Positions 8,427 through 17,055 of a DNA stretch of 64,000 nucleotides are shown here, piece after piece. How positions within the stretch are numbered: the stretch's first letter is position 1; each line of letters starts with the position of its first letter. The DNA comes from Hyphomicrobium sp. NDB2Meth4. Its GTDB lineage: Bacteria; Pseudomonadota; Alphaproteobacteria; Rhizobiales; Hyphomicrobiaceae. The notes beneath the pieces were generated by a model that ran no database searches, had not been told where the DNA came from, and worked only from the letters and a program-made list of their open reading frames with translations. Location: contig NZ_FPEJ01000013.1 in NCBI RefSeq assembly GCF_900117445.1, positions 868,001-932,000 of the forward strand. Reading direction: 5' to 3'. A program made the position numbers and the translations under genes.

Positions 8427-9371
8427 GTGAATCCCACGCCTTCGACGCTCCTCGTTTGTGCGCACATCCTCCCCGGCCGCGAATCCGATTTCGCGCTGTG
8501 GCAGGCACGCTGGCAAAGTGCGTTGCTGACGGCTTCAGACGCTGTAAGCGCCGAGCTCTGGCCTCCGTCGCCGCCCGATCAGCTCGAAGCCGTAGCCCTC
8601 GCGCGCTTCAACTCGCTCGACGCGCTGCGCCAATGGCGTCACGGCGACACCAACCGTAAGCTAGTCGACGAGGTAGTCCCTCTTGTAGAAGCAGGCGTCG
8701 TCATGCAGCTCGTCGGCCGAGCGGCGGCCGAATACGCCGTCGTCAACGGCGTCAGCATGGTCGTCACCACGCGTCTGAAGCCCGGCCGCGAAGGCGCCTA
8801 CCGCGTGTGGGCCAATCGCATGCAGAAGCTGCAGGCGACGTTCCCAGGCTTCCTCGGCTCATTCGTTCAGCCACCACTCAAGGGCGAGATGGACTGGACC
8901 ACGGTCCTCCGCTTTGACACTGCTGCAAACCTGGAGCGCTGGCTCAAGTCGGACGAGCGCACGTCGATGATCAACGAGAGCGCAGATTTCGTCGGCGATT
9001 TTCACGTCTCTCGCGTCGACACGTCATTTCCGGGCTGGGTCCCGAACGACCCGGCAACGGGATCGCCGCCCAGCATGTGGAAGACAGCCTGTCTCGTACT
9101 GCTCACGCTCTTTCCGGTTGTCATGCTGGAGATGCGGTTTTTGAGCCCGCACCTCGAACACCTCAATCCGGCGCTCCGCACATTCATCGGCAACGCCATC
9201 AGCGTCGGCCTCACCACCTGGCCGCTGATGCCGCTGGCAATCCTCGCCTTTCGCGGGTGGCTCTATCCGGAAGGCTACCCACGCTGGTGGAAGTGGGCGA
9301 TGCCGGCAGCACTCGTCGCAGGCTACCTGATCGAGATCATTCTGCTTTGGAATCTTATTGCGCCGGCTTGA
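8427..9371 (+). CDS. antibiotic biosynthesis monooxygenase-domain protein with C-terminal membrane segments
   Basis: 314 residues, GTG start at 8427 with GAAGGGAG upstream. Two consecutive dimeric alpha-beta barrel (ABM) repeats are visible: LLVCAHILPGRESDFALWQARWQ at about 7-29, and a second unit beginning VVTTRLKPGREGAYRVW near 110. The C-terminal 85 residues contain three hydrophobic segments (about 212-230, 245-265, 285-305). The membrane-anchored double-ABM architecture recurs in alphaproteobacteria without known function. The ABM fold includes IsdG-type heme degraders, and the gene lies just after a heme oxygenase operon, so a heme or quinone substrate is conceivable. This is inference only. 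Confidence 0.75.
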   Translation: MNPTPSTLLVCAHILPGRESDFALWQARWQSALLTASDAVSAELWPPSPPDQLEAVALARFNSLDALRQWRHGDTNRKLVDEVVPLVEAGVVMQLVGRAAAEYAVVNGVSMVVTTRLKPGREGAYRVWANRMQKLQATFPGFLGSFVQPPLKGEMDWTTVLRFDTAANLERWLKSDERTSMINESADFVGDFHVSRVDTSFPGWVPNDPATGSPPSMWKTACLVLLTLFPVVMLEMRFLSPHLEHLNPALRTFIGNAISVGLTTWPLMPLAILAFRGWLYPEGYPRWWKWAMPAALVAGYLIEIILLWNLIAPA

Positions 9372-9573
9372 GGCGGTGGCGTCGGTGCGCGGATTCTGTG
9401 CACCCAGCCGCTGCATGCGGCACGAAACTCAAGTGCTATAAGCTGCAAAATCATCGACCCACTTCGGCGATCTCTTTATGCTTCCCGGCAAACGCTAGCA
9501 CCCACTCTTTAGACCCGACGCTGGCTCTAGCGCCCCGTTGGATGCTCGCCGAATTGATACGACAAGGACCACC

Positions 9574-10386
9574 ATGGTTGAGACGATGACCCAGCTCGAC
9601 CTGCTCCTATCGCAGCGCTCGCTGAACGATGAGCAGCTCCAGGCCGCGGCTGAGAAGGCCGCCGACTATCGCATTCTGCCCGACGCCAACGTCATCAAGA
9701 TCGGCGGGCAAAGCGTCATGGATCGCGGTCGCGCCGCCGTCTATCCGCTCGTCGACGAGATTGTCGAAGCCCGCAAGCAGCACAAGTTGCTGATCGGAAC
9801 CGGTGCCGGCACAAGGGCTCGCCACCTCTATTCGATTGCCTCCGAACTCAACCTGCCCGCCGGCATTCTCTCGCAGCTCGGCGACGCGGTCGCTGACCAG
9901 AATGCGGCGATGCTCGGTCAGCTTCTCGCCAAGCACGGCATTTCAGCCGTCAGCGCCGCTGGTCTCTCGTCCGTTCCCCTCTTCCTGGCGGAGGTGAATG
10001 CGGTCGTCTTCAGCGGCATGCCACCCTACTCGCTTTGGATGCGTCCCTCGCGCGAAGGTGTCATTCCGCCCTATCGCACCGACGCCGGCTGCTTCCTCGT
10101 CTCCGAGCAGTTCGGCTGCAAGTCGATGATCTACGTAAAGGACGAGAACGGCCTCTACACCGCGAACCCCAAGACCTCCAAGGACGCCACCTTCATCCCG
10201 AAAATTTCGGTCGACGAGATGAAAGCGCGCGGCCTGCACGACTCCATCCTCGAGTTCCCCGTGCTCGACCTATTGAAAGCCGCACGCCACATTCACGAGG
10301 TGCAGGTCATCAACGGCCTCGTGCCGGGTAACCTGACCCGCGCCCTCGCCGGCGAGCATGTCGGCACCATCATCACCGCGAGCTGA
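9574..10386 (+). CDS. mosB: molybdenum storage protein subunit beta
   Basis: 270 residues from the ATG at 9574, which has AAGGA five bases upstream; an in-frame start 36 bases earlier lacks a ribosome site. The length equals that of the Azotobacter vinelandii beta subunit as I recall it. An amino acid kinase/UMP kinase-type fold is evident from [20 protein letters not shown] near residue 40, [12 protein letters not shown], and the C-terminal [22 protein letters not shown]. In the known system three alpha and three beta subunits form a cage that stores polyoxomolybdate or tungstate clusters using ATP. The alpha subunit gene starts 10 bases after the stop. Confidence 0.93.
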   Translation: MVETMTQLDLLLSQRSLNDEQLQAAAEKAADYRILPDANVIKIGGQSVMDRGRAAVYPLVDEIVEARKQHKLLIGTGAGTRARHLYSIASELNLPAGILSQLGDAVADQNAAMLGQLLAKHGISAVSAAGLSSVPLFLAEVNAVVFSGMPPYSLWMRPSREGVIPPYRTDAGCFLVSEQFGCKSMIYVKDENGLYTANPKTSKDATFIPKISVDEMKARGLHDSILEFPVLDLLKAARHIHEVQVINGLVPGNLTRALAGEHVGTIITAS

Positions 10387-10396
10387 AGAGCGCCCC

Positions 10397-11230
10397 ATGT
10401 CCGACAGGTCCAACGACATCAAGCACGTCGACTCCGCGCTCGCGCGCCAGACGCTACTCGACGGTTCGCTCACCGCGCCGGTTGCCGGGCACCGCCCCAT
10501 CCGCATTCTGCCATGGCTGCAGGTGGTCAAGATCGGCGGCCGCTCCATCATGGATCGAGGTCGCGCCGCCATCGTCCCCATCGTCGAGGAAATACGCAAG
10601 CTGCTGCCTGAGCATCGCCTGTTGCTATTGACTGGCGCCGGCATCCGCGCACGCCACCTTTACACTGTGGGGCTCGACCTCGGCTTGCCGGTCGGCTCGC
10701 TTTCTTCGCTAGCAGCCACCGAAGCCGGTCAGAACGGTCATATCCTCGCTTCCATGCTCGCGCCCGACGGCGTTTCCTACGTCGAGCACCACACGTTGGC
10801 CAACCAGCTCGCCATCCATCTTTCCGCCGCGCGCGCCGTCGTAGGCAGTGCGTTCCCGCCCTACCATCATCACGAGTTCCCCACCTCACGGATCCCGCCG
10901 CACCGCGCCGACACCGGCGCCTTCCTGCTGGCCGATGCACTGGGTGCTGCCGGGCTGACCATCGTCGAGGATGTCGACGGCCTCTACACCGACGACCCAA
11001 AGACATCGGATAAGAAGAAGCCGCAGTTCATCAGCGAGATCAACGCCAGCAAGCTCATCAAGCACCCTGGCACGCTGCCGTTCGACCGCATGTTGGTCGA
11101 TGTGATGGTCAATGCGCGCAACATCGAGCACGTGCAGATCATCAACGGCCTCGTGCCCGGCAAGCTTACCGCCGCCCTGCGCGGCGAACATGTGGGAACC
11201 ATCATTCACACAGGCGCTGGCAAAGGCTGA
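10397..11230 (+). CDS. mosA: molybdenum storage protein subunit alpha
   Basis: 277 residues, ATG at 10397, ten bases after mosB. Strong family markers are [41 protein letters not shown], and the metal-cluster region [11 protein letters not shown] with its histidine run, which in the Azotobacter protein contributes to polyoxomolybdate binding. [18 protein letters not shown] and a C-terminal [11 protein letters not shown] follow. Together with mosB it should form the alpha3beta3 Mo/W store. In this window possible users of molybdenum are the two-subunit hydroxylase at 39.6-42.4 kb, whose maturation factor XdhC lies at 26.5-27.5 kb. Nitrogenase genes are not in view. Confidence 0.94.
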   Translation: MSDRSNDIKHVDSALARQTLLDGSLTAPVAGHRPIRILPWLQVVKIGGRSIMDRGRAAIVPIVEEIRKLLPEHRLLLLTGAGIRARHLYTVGLDLGLPVGSLSSLAATEAGQNGHILASMLAPDGVSYVEHHTLANQLAIHLSAARAVVGSAFPPYHHHEFPTSRIPPHRADTGAFLLADALGAAGLTIVEDVDGLYTDDPKTSDKKKPQFISEINASKLIKHPGTLPFDRMLVDVMVNARNIEHVQIINGLVPGKLTAALRGEHVGTIIHTGAGKG

Positions 11231-11299
11231 CCTGCTACGTGACGCCTTGGCCGTAGCTGGAATCGGGCGTGCAAATGCGGAACTGGGGGCCAATACGCA

Positions 11300-11332
11300 A
11301 ACCGGGCCACAGCATCACGCCGTGACCCGGTT
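11300..11332. terminator. stem-loop between convergent mosA and porin genes
   Basis: AACCGGG (11300-11306) pairs with CCCGGTT (11326-11332), and inner CAC/GTG and GC/GC pairs extend the stem. It lies between the 3' ends of mosA and the minus-strand porin and may stop transcription from both sides. No U-tract follows on either strand, so strength is uncertain. Confidence 0.5.
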
Positions 11333-11370
11333 GACGAACAACACAGCGGCCGGTGTGCGCCAGCCGCGCG

Positions 11371-12150
11371 CTATTTCAGCTGATTGAGCGAAGTGTCGAA
11401 TGACAGGCTCATGAAGAATCGGTTGCCGCACGAGTCGGCTTGACCGATGAACAGAACGCACTCGCTGTCGGACAGATCGGAGCCCGTGTAGCGCAGGTCG
11501 AGCGTGGCAGCCTTGTAGGTGAAGCCACCACCGACATTCCAGAACGTGTAGCCAGGCGCAAAATCATCGCTGACCCACTGATGCCCGATCTCGCCCGACA
11601 CATACGAACCGATGTCGTGCGGCAACCGTAGCTCCGGCAGCGTGCGCTTGGCGAAGAATGAGGAGTGCGAGCCCGCGATGCCGTTATATCCGACGAACGA
11701 GTTCGACCAGTAAATGTTGGCACCAACGGTGAGATCGGGCGTCAAGGCATACTTGCCGACGCCGTAGATCTTCCAGAAGTCGAGCTGGTGACCCTGATCC
11801 TCGCCCTGATAGTCGATGTAAACGTAACCGACGTCGAGACTGAGCGGATCCCACGTATGACGGATACCGCCGTAGTAATCGAACTCGGCATAGGGATTGG
11901 TACCGTCGAAATTGACGTTCGACGAGAAGAAGCCCGCATAAAGGCCGTTCTTGAAGTCGACCTCGATGTAGCCCTGCGCGGCAGGGTCGCCCTGCGTCTG
12001 CGAGACGCTGCGCAGGTTGTATTCGTTCGCGATCTTCGTCCCGAACAAGATATCGAACGGCAACGGCTGGGACGTATCACCCGCGAAAGCAGGAGACGCG
12101 AGGCTCAGGAGGACACCTCCAACTGCGAGCGACAGCTTTACTGACGACAT
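11371..12150 (-). CDS. TorF-family putative porin
   Basis: 259 residues from the ATG at 12150, with GGGGA eight bases upstream. A signal peptide ends near SPAFA. The mature protein is beta-rich with alternating aromatic strands (GYIEVDFKNGLYAGFFSSNVNF, YAEFDYYGGIRHTW, LDVGYVYIDY) and ends in a strand typical of an outer-membrane barrel. The TorF family (TIGR02001-like) is proposed to form small-solute pores. It lies downstream of amide module 1 on the same strand but behind its own 159-base upstream region, which carries CTAG-containing inverted sequences like those in the module 1 control region. It may therefore be the outer-membrane pore for the same substrate. Confidence 0.8.
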   Translation of the reverse strand: MSSVKLSLAVGGVLLSLASPAFAGDTSQPLPFDILFGTKIANEYNLRSVSQTQGDPAAQGYIEVDFKNGLYAGFFSSNVNFDGTNPYAEFDYYGGIRHTWDPLSLDVGYVYIDYQGEDQGHQLDFWKIYGVGKYALTPDLTVGANIYWSNSFVGYNGIAGSHSSFFAKRTLPELRLPHDIGSYVSGEIGHQWVSDDFAPGYTFWNVGGGFTYKAATLDLRYTGSDLSDSECVLFIGQADSCGNRFFMSLSFDTSLNQLK

Positions 12151-12180
12151 ATTTTATTTCCCCGTAGTTCACGACTGACA

Positions 12181-12221
12181 TTTATCATCTAGATGGAGTC
12201 TAAGCAGGATTCCTAGATAAA
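12181..12221. promoter_or_regulatory. CTAG-containing inverted repeat upstream of the TorF porin gene
   Basis: TTTATC (12181-12186) followed by ATCTAGAT (12187-12194) is mirrored by CTAGATAAA at 12213-12221. CTAG is normally rare in proteobacterial DNA. Similar CTAGA-containing dyads cluster in the promoter region of amide module 1 (22586-22865). It lies 30-70 bases upstream of the porin start, a plausible operator position. Confidence 0.45.
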
Positions 12222-12309
12222 AACGGAGAAAACAGTCATATGTGATTAGTATTGTTGCCCCGCGAACGCACTGCATGCTTACGATGCAATAAAGGGCCGC
12301 AATGCCTAA

Positions 12310-12630
12310 TCAAGCGCCAGTAGAGCTAAGCGTATTTACTATGCGCTTATACAGAAAGACGTGCGCGCCCGAGGTGGAATTCGCGGGCGCGCTCTGCACG
12401 TGCAATTGATCTGTCAGGTAGCGGTAGACGATGCGTGCGGCCGCCGGAGAAAGGGCCGGTTTCCAGAGCCAGATGTCCTGCTCCCGGTCGACCCCCTCCT
12501 GCACGAACAGGGCGTCTTTCGCATCGCCCGCGCAGCCGACGTGCCACTCTTCAGGCCGTCCTCCGAATTCCTTGATGTAGCTCAGGAACTCGAATTTGAT
12601 CTGCTGCGGGCTGAACACGATGTTGTTCAT
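12310..12630 (-). CDS. uncharacterised 106-residue protein, last gene of amide module 1
   Basis: Starts at the ATG at 12630, whose A overlaps the stop of the preceding Sel1-repeat gene (TGATG), so translation is probably coupled. The protein has no signal peptide or membrane segment. Notable features are two tryptophans in EEWHVGCAG and DIWLWKPALS and one cysteine. I do not recognise the family. Position at the end of the transporter/DMFase/Rieske-like operon suggests an accessory role in amide metabolism, but the sequence itself gives no function. Confidence 0.65.
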   Translation of the reverse strand: MNNIVFSPQQIKFEFLSYIKEFGGRPEEWHVGCAGDAKDALFVQEGVDREQDIWLWKPALSPAAARIVYRYLTDQLHVQSAPANSTSGAHVFLYKRIVNTLSSTGA

Positions 12631-13325
12631 CACGGCGCCAGATGCAGACGCGCATGACGGGAAACCTCTGAGGTTCGCGTACGCCAGGCTTCGACGAGTG
12701 CTACGCCGCGACGCTTTTCGTCCGACGACATTTGCTCGACGATCTGCTCCAGCGCATTGAGTGCCGTACCCACGCCGTGTTGTGCGGCGAGCGCCAGCCA
12801 AAGATAGGCTTCAACCCTGTCCTTCCCGACACCCAGCCCGTTGGCATAGAAGAACCCGAGACGCGCTTGCGAGGGATAGTGCCCCGCCTCGGCCGCCGCC
12901 CGGTACCATTTGGCGGCAAGCGCGTGATCGGCTGGAATGCCCTCACCCTTCGAGTAGAGCGTTGCCAAATTGTATTGCGCGAACAGATCGCCCTGCTCTG
13001 ACGCCTTGGTCAGCCACAGCACGCCTTCCGCTTCATCGCGCGCAACGCCTTGCCCCATAGCCAGCATCGCACCGAGATTGGTCTGCGCCTGCACATTGCC
13101 GGCCTCAGCAGCCTCGCGGTAAAGCGCAACCGCAGATGCGAGCGAAGCGTCGACACCTTCACCGTTGGCGTAAAGCGCTGCGAGCCACGCCTTGGCCTCG
13201 ACATCGCCCTGCCCAGCAAGTTCCTCGAACAAGCTGAATGCTTGCCGAAAGTCGCCACGCTCATACGCGCCAACAGCAGCGGACAGCGCTGAAGCTTCGT
13301 CTATCTGAAGCGAAAGGGAGAGCAT
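12630..13325 (-). CDS. Sel1-like (TPR-like) repeat protein
   Basis: 231 residues from the ATG at 13325, five bases after the stop of the Rieske-like gene; the long upstream extension of the frame overlaps that gene and is rejected. About five Sel1 repeats of roughly 36 residues are visible, each with an A-x-LYxxGxG-V core, for example AKAWLAALYANGEGV, AQTNLGAMLAMGQGV and AQYNLATLYSKGEGI. Such solenoids mediate protein-protein contacts. No signal peptide is seen, so it is probably cytosolic. In this operon it might scaffold the amidase, the degenerate Rieske protein or the sensor proteins. It is translationally coupled to the next gene. Confidence 0.82.
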   Translation of the reverse strand: MLSLSLQIDEASALSAAVGAYERGDFRQAFSLFEELAGQGDVEAKAWLAALYANGEGVDASLASAVALYREAAEAGNVQAQTNLGAMLAMGQGVARDEAEGVLWLTKASEQGDLFAQYNLATLYSKGEGIPADHALAAKWYRAAAEAGHYPSQARLGFFYANGLGVGKDRVEAYLWLALAAQHGVGTALNALEQIVEQMSSDEKRRGVALVEAWRTRTSEVSRHARLHLAP

Positions 13326-13330
13326 TCTGG

Positions 13331-14425
13331 TCAACCTCTCAAGTGCTGATAAATCGGTTTCGGGGAAGGCTGCTCCATCGCGCGCGCCGCTCGACCCGCA
13401 ACCATGCGCTGCATCCAGTAACCTTGCGCGTCGAGCTGGAGCGGCAACGCCGCTCCCACCGTTTCGGGACGCAGCCCCGTCCCCCACCGCACTGTCGCAA
13501 GATGCTCATCGACCGCTTTGGCCGCACGCCATTCGATCTCCGCGCGCCAGAACTCCGCTGCGTCATCGCGCAGCGCGCCATACACGGCGCCGCGGCACAG
13601 CGTCTGTCCCAGCGCCGTCGGCTGCATGACGACCACGCAGGTCTCGCCACGCGCCCGCATCAGCACGAGATTTGGAAACAACCATGCCACCACCGCTGGT
13701 TCACCCGCGATGGAATTGCTGGAAAGGAGCCAATCCCCACTGTCCGGCTTCCCAATCGGCTCGCCCGCGGCCAGGTGCTGCCCAAGCAGTTTCCAATTGG
13801 CGTTGAACTCCAGCCAGCCGACATCCGCCCGATGCGTCACATCCCGAAAGAACTGTCCCGCATCTACGACAGCATCGAGCGCGCCATTGATGGGCGGCGG
13901 CTCCACATCGAGGTTGACGAACATCAGCGGACCGAACGACATCACATGCACGGGCAGCAGCCGCTCCGGTCTAAGCCCCAGATACTGCTCCATCTCCGGT
14001 GTCGCCTGCCCCATCTCGCTGGCAGGAATGACACCGCGATCCCGGCTGTAGCCGCACGACGTGAACGAGCACTTCGTTTTCTTGCCCGTCTGGCATTGCA
14101 GTGGGATGGCCCTGCAGCCACCATGCTGCGCCTTGTTGAACCGCCCCTTCAGGGCGCCATCCACCCGCTGCACGTGGATGCCGTGATTGCCGACGGTGTA
14201 GGGAAGCACATCGCCTTCATTAGCGATCTCGTCCGAGCAACCGACGCAGACCCAATCCCGCGTCCAGATCGTCTCATCCTCGAGCAGGGAAAATCGGATT
14301 GAACGATAGGCCAAGGGAGGCAACACGCGCGCCTTGCCGACAGGTAGTAGAGCGTCGGCATAGAACGCCGCGCCCGCCAAGTCCTGCCCTTCGTCATGAA
14401 AACCGAGATCGGGGCGATGAAGCAT
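13331..14425 (-). CDS. Rieske oxygenase alpha-subunit homologue with degenerate metal sites
   Basis: 364 residues from the ATG at 14425. The fold of a ring-hydroxylating oxygenase large subunit is clear: IWTRDWVCVGCSDEI at about 52-66, the Rieske region near 93-125 and NANWKLL near 217. However, the ligands are altered. The first pair, normally C-x-H, reads A-Q-H, and the second, normally C-x2-H, reads C-G-Y-S. One cysteine and one histidine are therefore missing. After NANWKLL the usual E-x-Y-H...H mononuclear iron motif is replaced by GQHLAAGEPIG. The protein is thus probably not a normal oxygenase. It sits right behind the DMFase large subunit gene and before the Sel1 gene in one operon. 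Confidence 0.75.
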   Translation of the reverse strand: MLHRPDLGFHDEGQDLAGAAFYADALLPVGKARVLPPLAYRSIRFSLLEDETIWTRDWVCVGCSDEIANEGDVLPYTVGNHGIHVQRVDGALKGRFNKAQHGGCRAIPLQCQTGKKTKCSFTSCGYSRDRGVIPASEMGQATPEMEQYLGLRPERLLPVHVMSFGPLMFVNLDVEPPPINGALDAVVDAGQFFRDVTHRADVGWLEFNANWKLLGQHLAAGEPIGKPDSGDWLLSSNSIAGEPAVVAWLFPNLVLMRARGETCVVVMQPTALGQTLCRGAVYGALRDDAAEFWRAEIEWRAAKAVDEHLATVRWGTGLRPETVGAALPLQLDAQGYWMQRMVAGRAARAMEQPSPKPIYQHLRG

Positions 14426-14475
14426 GATCAATCCCCTGGCTTGCCAATTGCGTTGTGAATTCCATCGAAGGCAAA

Positions 14476-14506
14476 CCGGTGCCCACGGACGGGGCGTGGG
14501 CACCGG
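14476..14506 (-). terminator. strong stem-loop behind the DMFase large-subunit gene
   Basis: CCGGTGCCCAC (14476-14486) pairs perfectly over 11 bp with GTGGGCACCGG (14496-14506) around a 9-base loop. It lies in the 93-base gap between the DMFase large-subunit stop and the next gene. No U-tract is seen, so it may act as a partial terminator or RNA stabiliser that keeps amidase expression above that of the downstream accessory genes. Confidence 0.55.
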
Positions 14507-14518
14507 GCCGACCCACCC

Positions 14519-16930
14519 TTACGTTGCAGAGGAAACGGCAGGGCTCTCGTAGTCCGCACGACCGCGATGCTTGATGGCATCGGCCGGCGGAGGCGGCAGC
14601 GGGCCATCCATCATGAAGCGGTTGAGCACATTGCCGACCAGCGTCGAGACGTTGTTCTTGCCGTTGTTCCATGGCAGCGAGCCGCAGAAGGCAATCGACG
14701 AGAACGCGAAGCAGGCGCCGCCGTTCGGAGTCTCGTGGAAGGCGATGTCGCCGCGCACGCGCGGATGCGTCGTCCCATCGAGGCCCTGCTGGTTGAAGCC
14801 GAAGTCTTCCATGACGAGCAGGTAAGCTTCGGTGTGGCGGCCAGCCGACGTTGCAACCGCCAGCGTATGCGGCGGCGAGCCCAGCGTGACGTCGACGATG
14901 TCGAGCTCGAGGCCCGCACAACCACCACCGACGAGACCGAAGTTGCCGATCGGCTCATCATAGGTAATGCCCTCGAACGCCCACGCAACGCGCGGATCGA
15001 GGCTGTCCGGTGTGCGGCTGTAGTACGTCGAGACGTCGAAGCCTTCGTTCGTCATGCCGACGCCGGCAACCGAGTAAAGCGAACGCCCGCGGAAGCGCCA
15101 CATGCCACCAAGCTCGCCGGTACCTTGGTGGTAATACTCACCCGGCTCGGCGCGCCAAGTACGGATCCCCGACTCGCAGCGCCGCATCTCCGTGACCACG
15201 CCCCGACCGTGCTTATCGTAAGCCGGGTGGAACGAGTGCACCCAGTACCAAGCGTCGGCGCCCATATACATCAGCCTGCCGCCACGCTGCGTGTAGTTAT
15301 GCAGCGCGTCGAGCTGCGTGCCCGAGTTGTGCTCGGGATGCGAGCCCGTGATGACGACGTTGTAGTTCTCCAGACGGGCTACGCCGTCATAGGTCACGTC
15401 TTCATCGGTGATGACGTCGTACTCATAACCCATCGTCTCCAGCCAGTAGATCAGATGGAGATCGGCAGGATACTGCCAAGGCGCCTGCGCCAGGAAGTGA
15501 TCGTACTTCGGCCGGATGCTCAGGATCGGACGCAACCGCGACGACAGGCAGATGCCCGAACCATCGGTGTGCGTGTCGTAAATTGATCCGCCGTATTCGC
15601 GATGCTCGGCCAGGAACATGTTTTGGTGCTGCATGATCGGCACGCGATAAACGAAAAGCTCCGCGCCGCCCGCGTTGCAAGCCACATGCTCGTTCGCATA
15701 CGCCATGTAGCTGATCGTCGGCACCATCACCGCGATCTTCGACTGCTCCTTGCCGATCTTCGGCACCACCCAGAATGGGATGTAATCCTCGTCGCCATCT
15801 GCGGTGGTGAGCTTCAGCGCATAGAAACGGCTCTTGACGCCTTCCGCCGGCACGTCCCACTCGACGTCCACTTCCCAGCGGGCATTGTCGACGTCGTCAT
15901 CATGGAAGTGGATCGCGCCGTATTCCTTCTTGGCGTACTTCCAATCGAAGTTCTGGCCCGACCAGTTGTAACCCGTCAGCGCGCGCGTGGGGCAGTTCAC
16001 CAGCTTCGCATCGAAGCGATAAGGGCCGTTGTCCTTCGCAACGATGGTATCGATCCCGTCCCAGAAATCCCAGGCAGCGACGATCACCTCAGACAAGGCA
16101 CCCGTCGGGCCCGAGTTACGCCGCTCGGTAAGGCCCGGCTGCGCGCCAGCCTTCATCTGCTCGATTTCGAACCGGCTCAGCGCTTTGTTGCAGATGCGCG
16201 GGCTGTCGATCTTGCCGTTGTACTTGCCCGCGAACCACACGCCCGATGGCAGCGCAGACTTCGCCAGCGGATCATCATCCATGCGATCGATATAGGCACC
16301 GAGCGCAACCGGCGCCGGCGTGTGAATGATCTTCGTTTTGATCGTCGCCTTAACTGGCTCGATCACCGGGTCTAGCGCGTAGACGACCTGCGGCTCGTGA
16401 TACAGCACCACTTCGCCAGTCGCCGCGTTGTAGCTCGCCGCCACGAAGTGCCACGCATGATCGCGGATCGGCACATTGGTCGTGACTTTGTGCTCGTTGA
16501 TGCGCAGCTCCAGACAGCCCTGCTCATTGATGAACAGACCATAGCCCTTGCCGTAACCCTGGCCGTTCATCCACTTCGTCACGAGACCCTGCGCACCGTG
16601 CTTCCAGTAACGCGGATGGGTCTTCGGCGTCGTTGGCCAGATCCAGCACTGCAGCGTGAAGCTATCGACGTGGAACTGCGGCGCATTCTCGACGTAGCCG
16701 TAAGACCCGCCATGGATGATCTGCTTCCGGCCCTTGTAGGTACCGGTCACCTTCGTATCGATCGGGCGCTCGATGAAGCCGGGACCGCGCGGATTGGTGT
16801 CGCCGTGAATCATCTGTACCACCTCGGCCTTAAACTCCGAGGGGCCGTCGCAGTTGACGTAGAACTTGATGGTATCGCCCGGATGGACTCCGAATTTGTC
16901 CGCGTATCCGGTTAGCCTCATCGCACACAT
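14519..16930 (-). CDS. dmfA2: N,N-dimethylformamidase large (beta) subunit, copy 1
   Basis: 803 residues, start ATG at 16930 with GGAGAAG upstream. Homology to DMFase large subunits is clear along the length: N-terminal LTGYADKFGVHPGDTIKFYV, a lectin-like beta domain (about 60-260, GLVTKWMNGQGYGKGYGLFI), and a C-terminal Rossmann-like amidase domain. The enzyme hydrolyses N,N-dimethylformamide to dimethylamine and formate with a mononuclear ferric centre bound by two tyrosines and one glutamate. Matching residues here are Y411 (YANEH), Y451 (YDTHTDGSG) and E533 (GSHPE). The length exceeds the ~760 residues usual for characterised enzymes. It follows the small subunit gene and the five-gene importer in one operon. 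The natural substrate could be another short amide. Confidence 0.88.
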   Translation of the reverse strand: MCAMRLTGYADKFGVHPGDTIKFYVNCDGPSEFKAEVVQMIHGDTNPRGPGFIERPIDTKVTGTYKGRKQIIHGGSYGYVENAPQFHVDSFTLQCWIWPTTPKTHPRYWKHGAQGLVTKWMNGQGYGKGYGLFINEQGCLELRINEHKVTTNVPIRDHAWHFVAASYNAATGEVVLYHEPQVVYALDPVIEPVKATIKTKIIHTPAPVALGAYIDRMDDDPLAKSALPSGVWFAGKYNGKIDSPRICNKALSRFEIEQMKAGAQPGLTERRNSGPTGALSEVIVAAWDFWDGIDTIVAKDNGPYRFDAKLVNCPTRALTGYNWSGQNFDWKYAKKEYGAIHFHDDDVDNARWEVDVEWDVPAEGVKSRFYALKLTTADGDEDYIPFWVVPKIGKEQSKIAVMVPTISYMAYANEHVACNAGGAELFVYRVPIMQHQNMFLAEHREYGGSIYDTHTDGSGICLSSRLRPILSIRPKYDHFLAQAPWQYPADLHLIYWLETMGYEYDVITDEDVTYDGVARLENYNVVITGSHPEHNSGTQLDALHNYTQRGGRLMYMGADAWYWVHSFHPAYDKHGRGVVTEMRRCESGIRTWRAEPGEYYHQGTGELGGMWRFRGRSLYSVAGVGMTNEGFDVSTYYSRTPDSLDPRVAWAFEGITYDEPIGNFGLVGGGCAGLELDIVDVTLGSPPHTLAVATSAGRHTEAYLLVMEDFGFNQQGLDGTTHPRVRGDIAFHETPNGGACFAFSSIAFCGSLPWNNGKNNVSTLVGNVLNRFMMDGPLPPPPADAIKHRGRADYESPAVSSAT

Positions 16931-17055
16931 GGTCTTCTCCAGTCTGTCAGGACTTCCCGCATGGCTCCGCCGTTCACGCCCCTTGCGAGGGCGCGGCAGG
17001 AATTTGCTTTTTGATGATTATCCCCGAGGCCGAAGCCTCAGCGTGCAGTGTCGCG

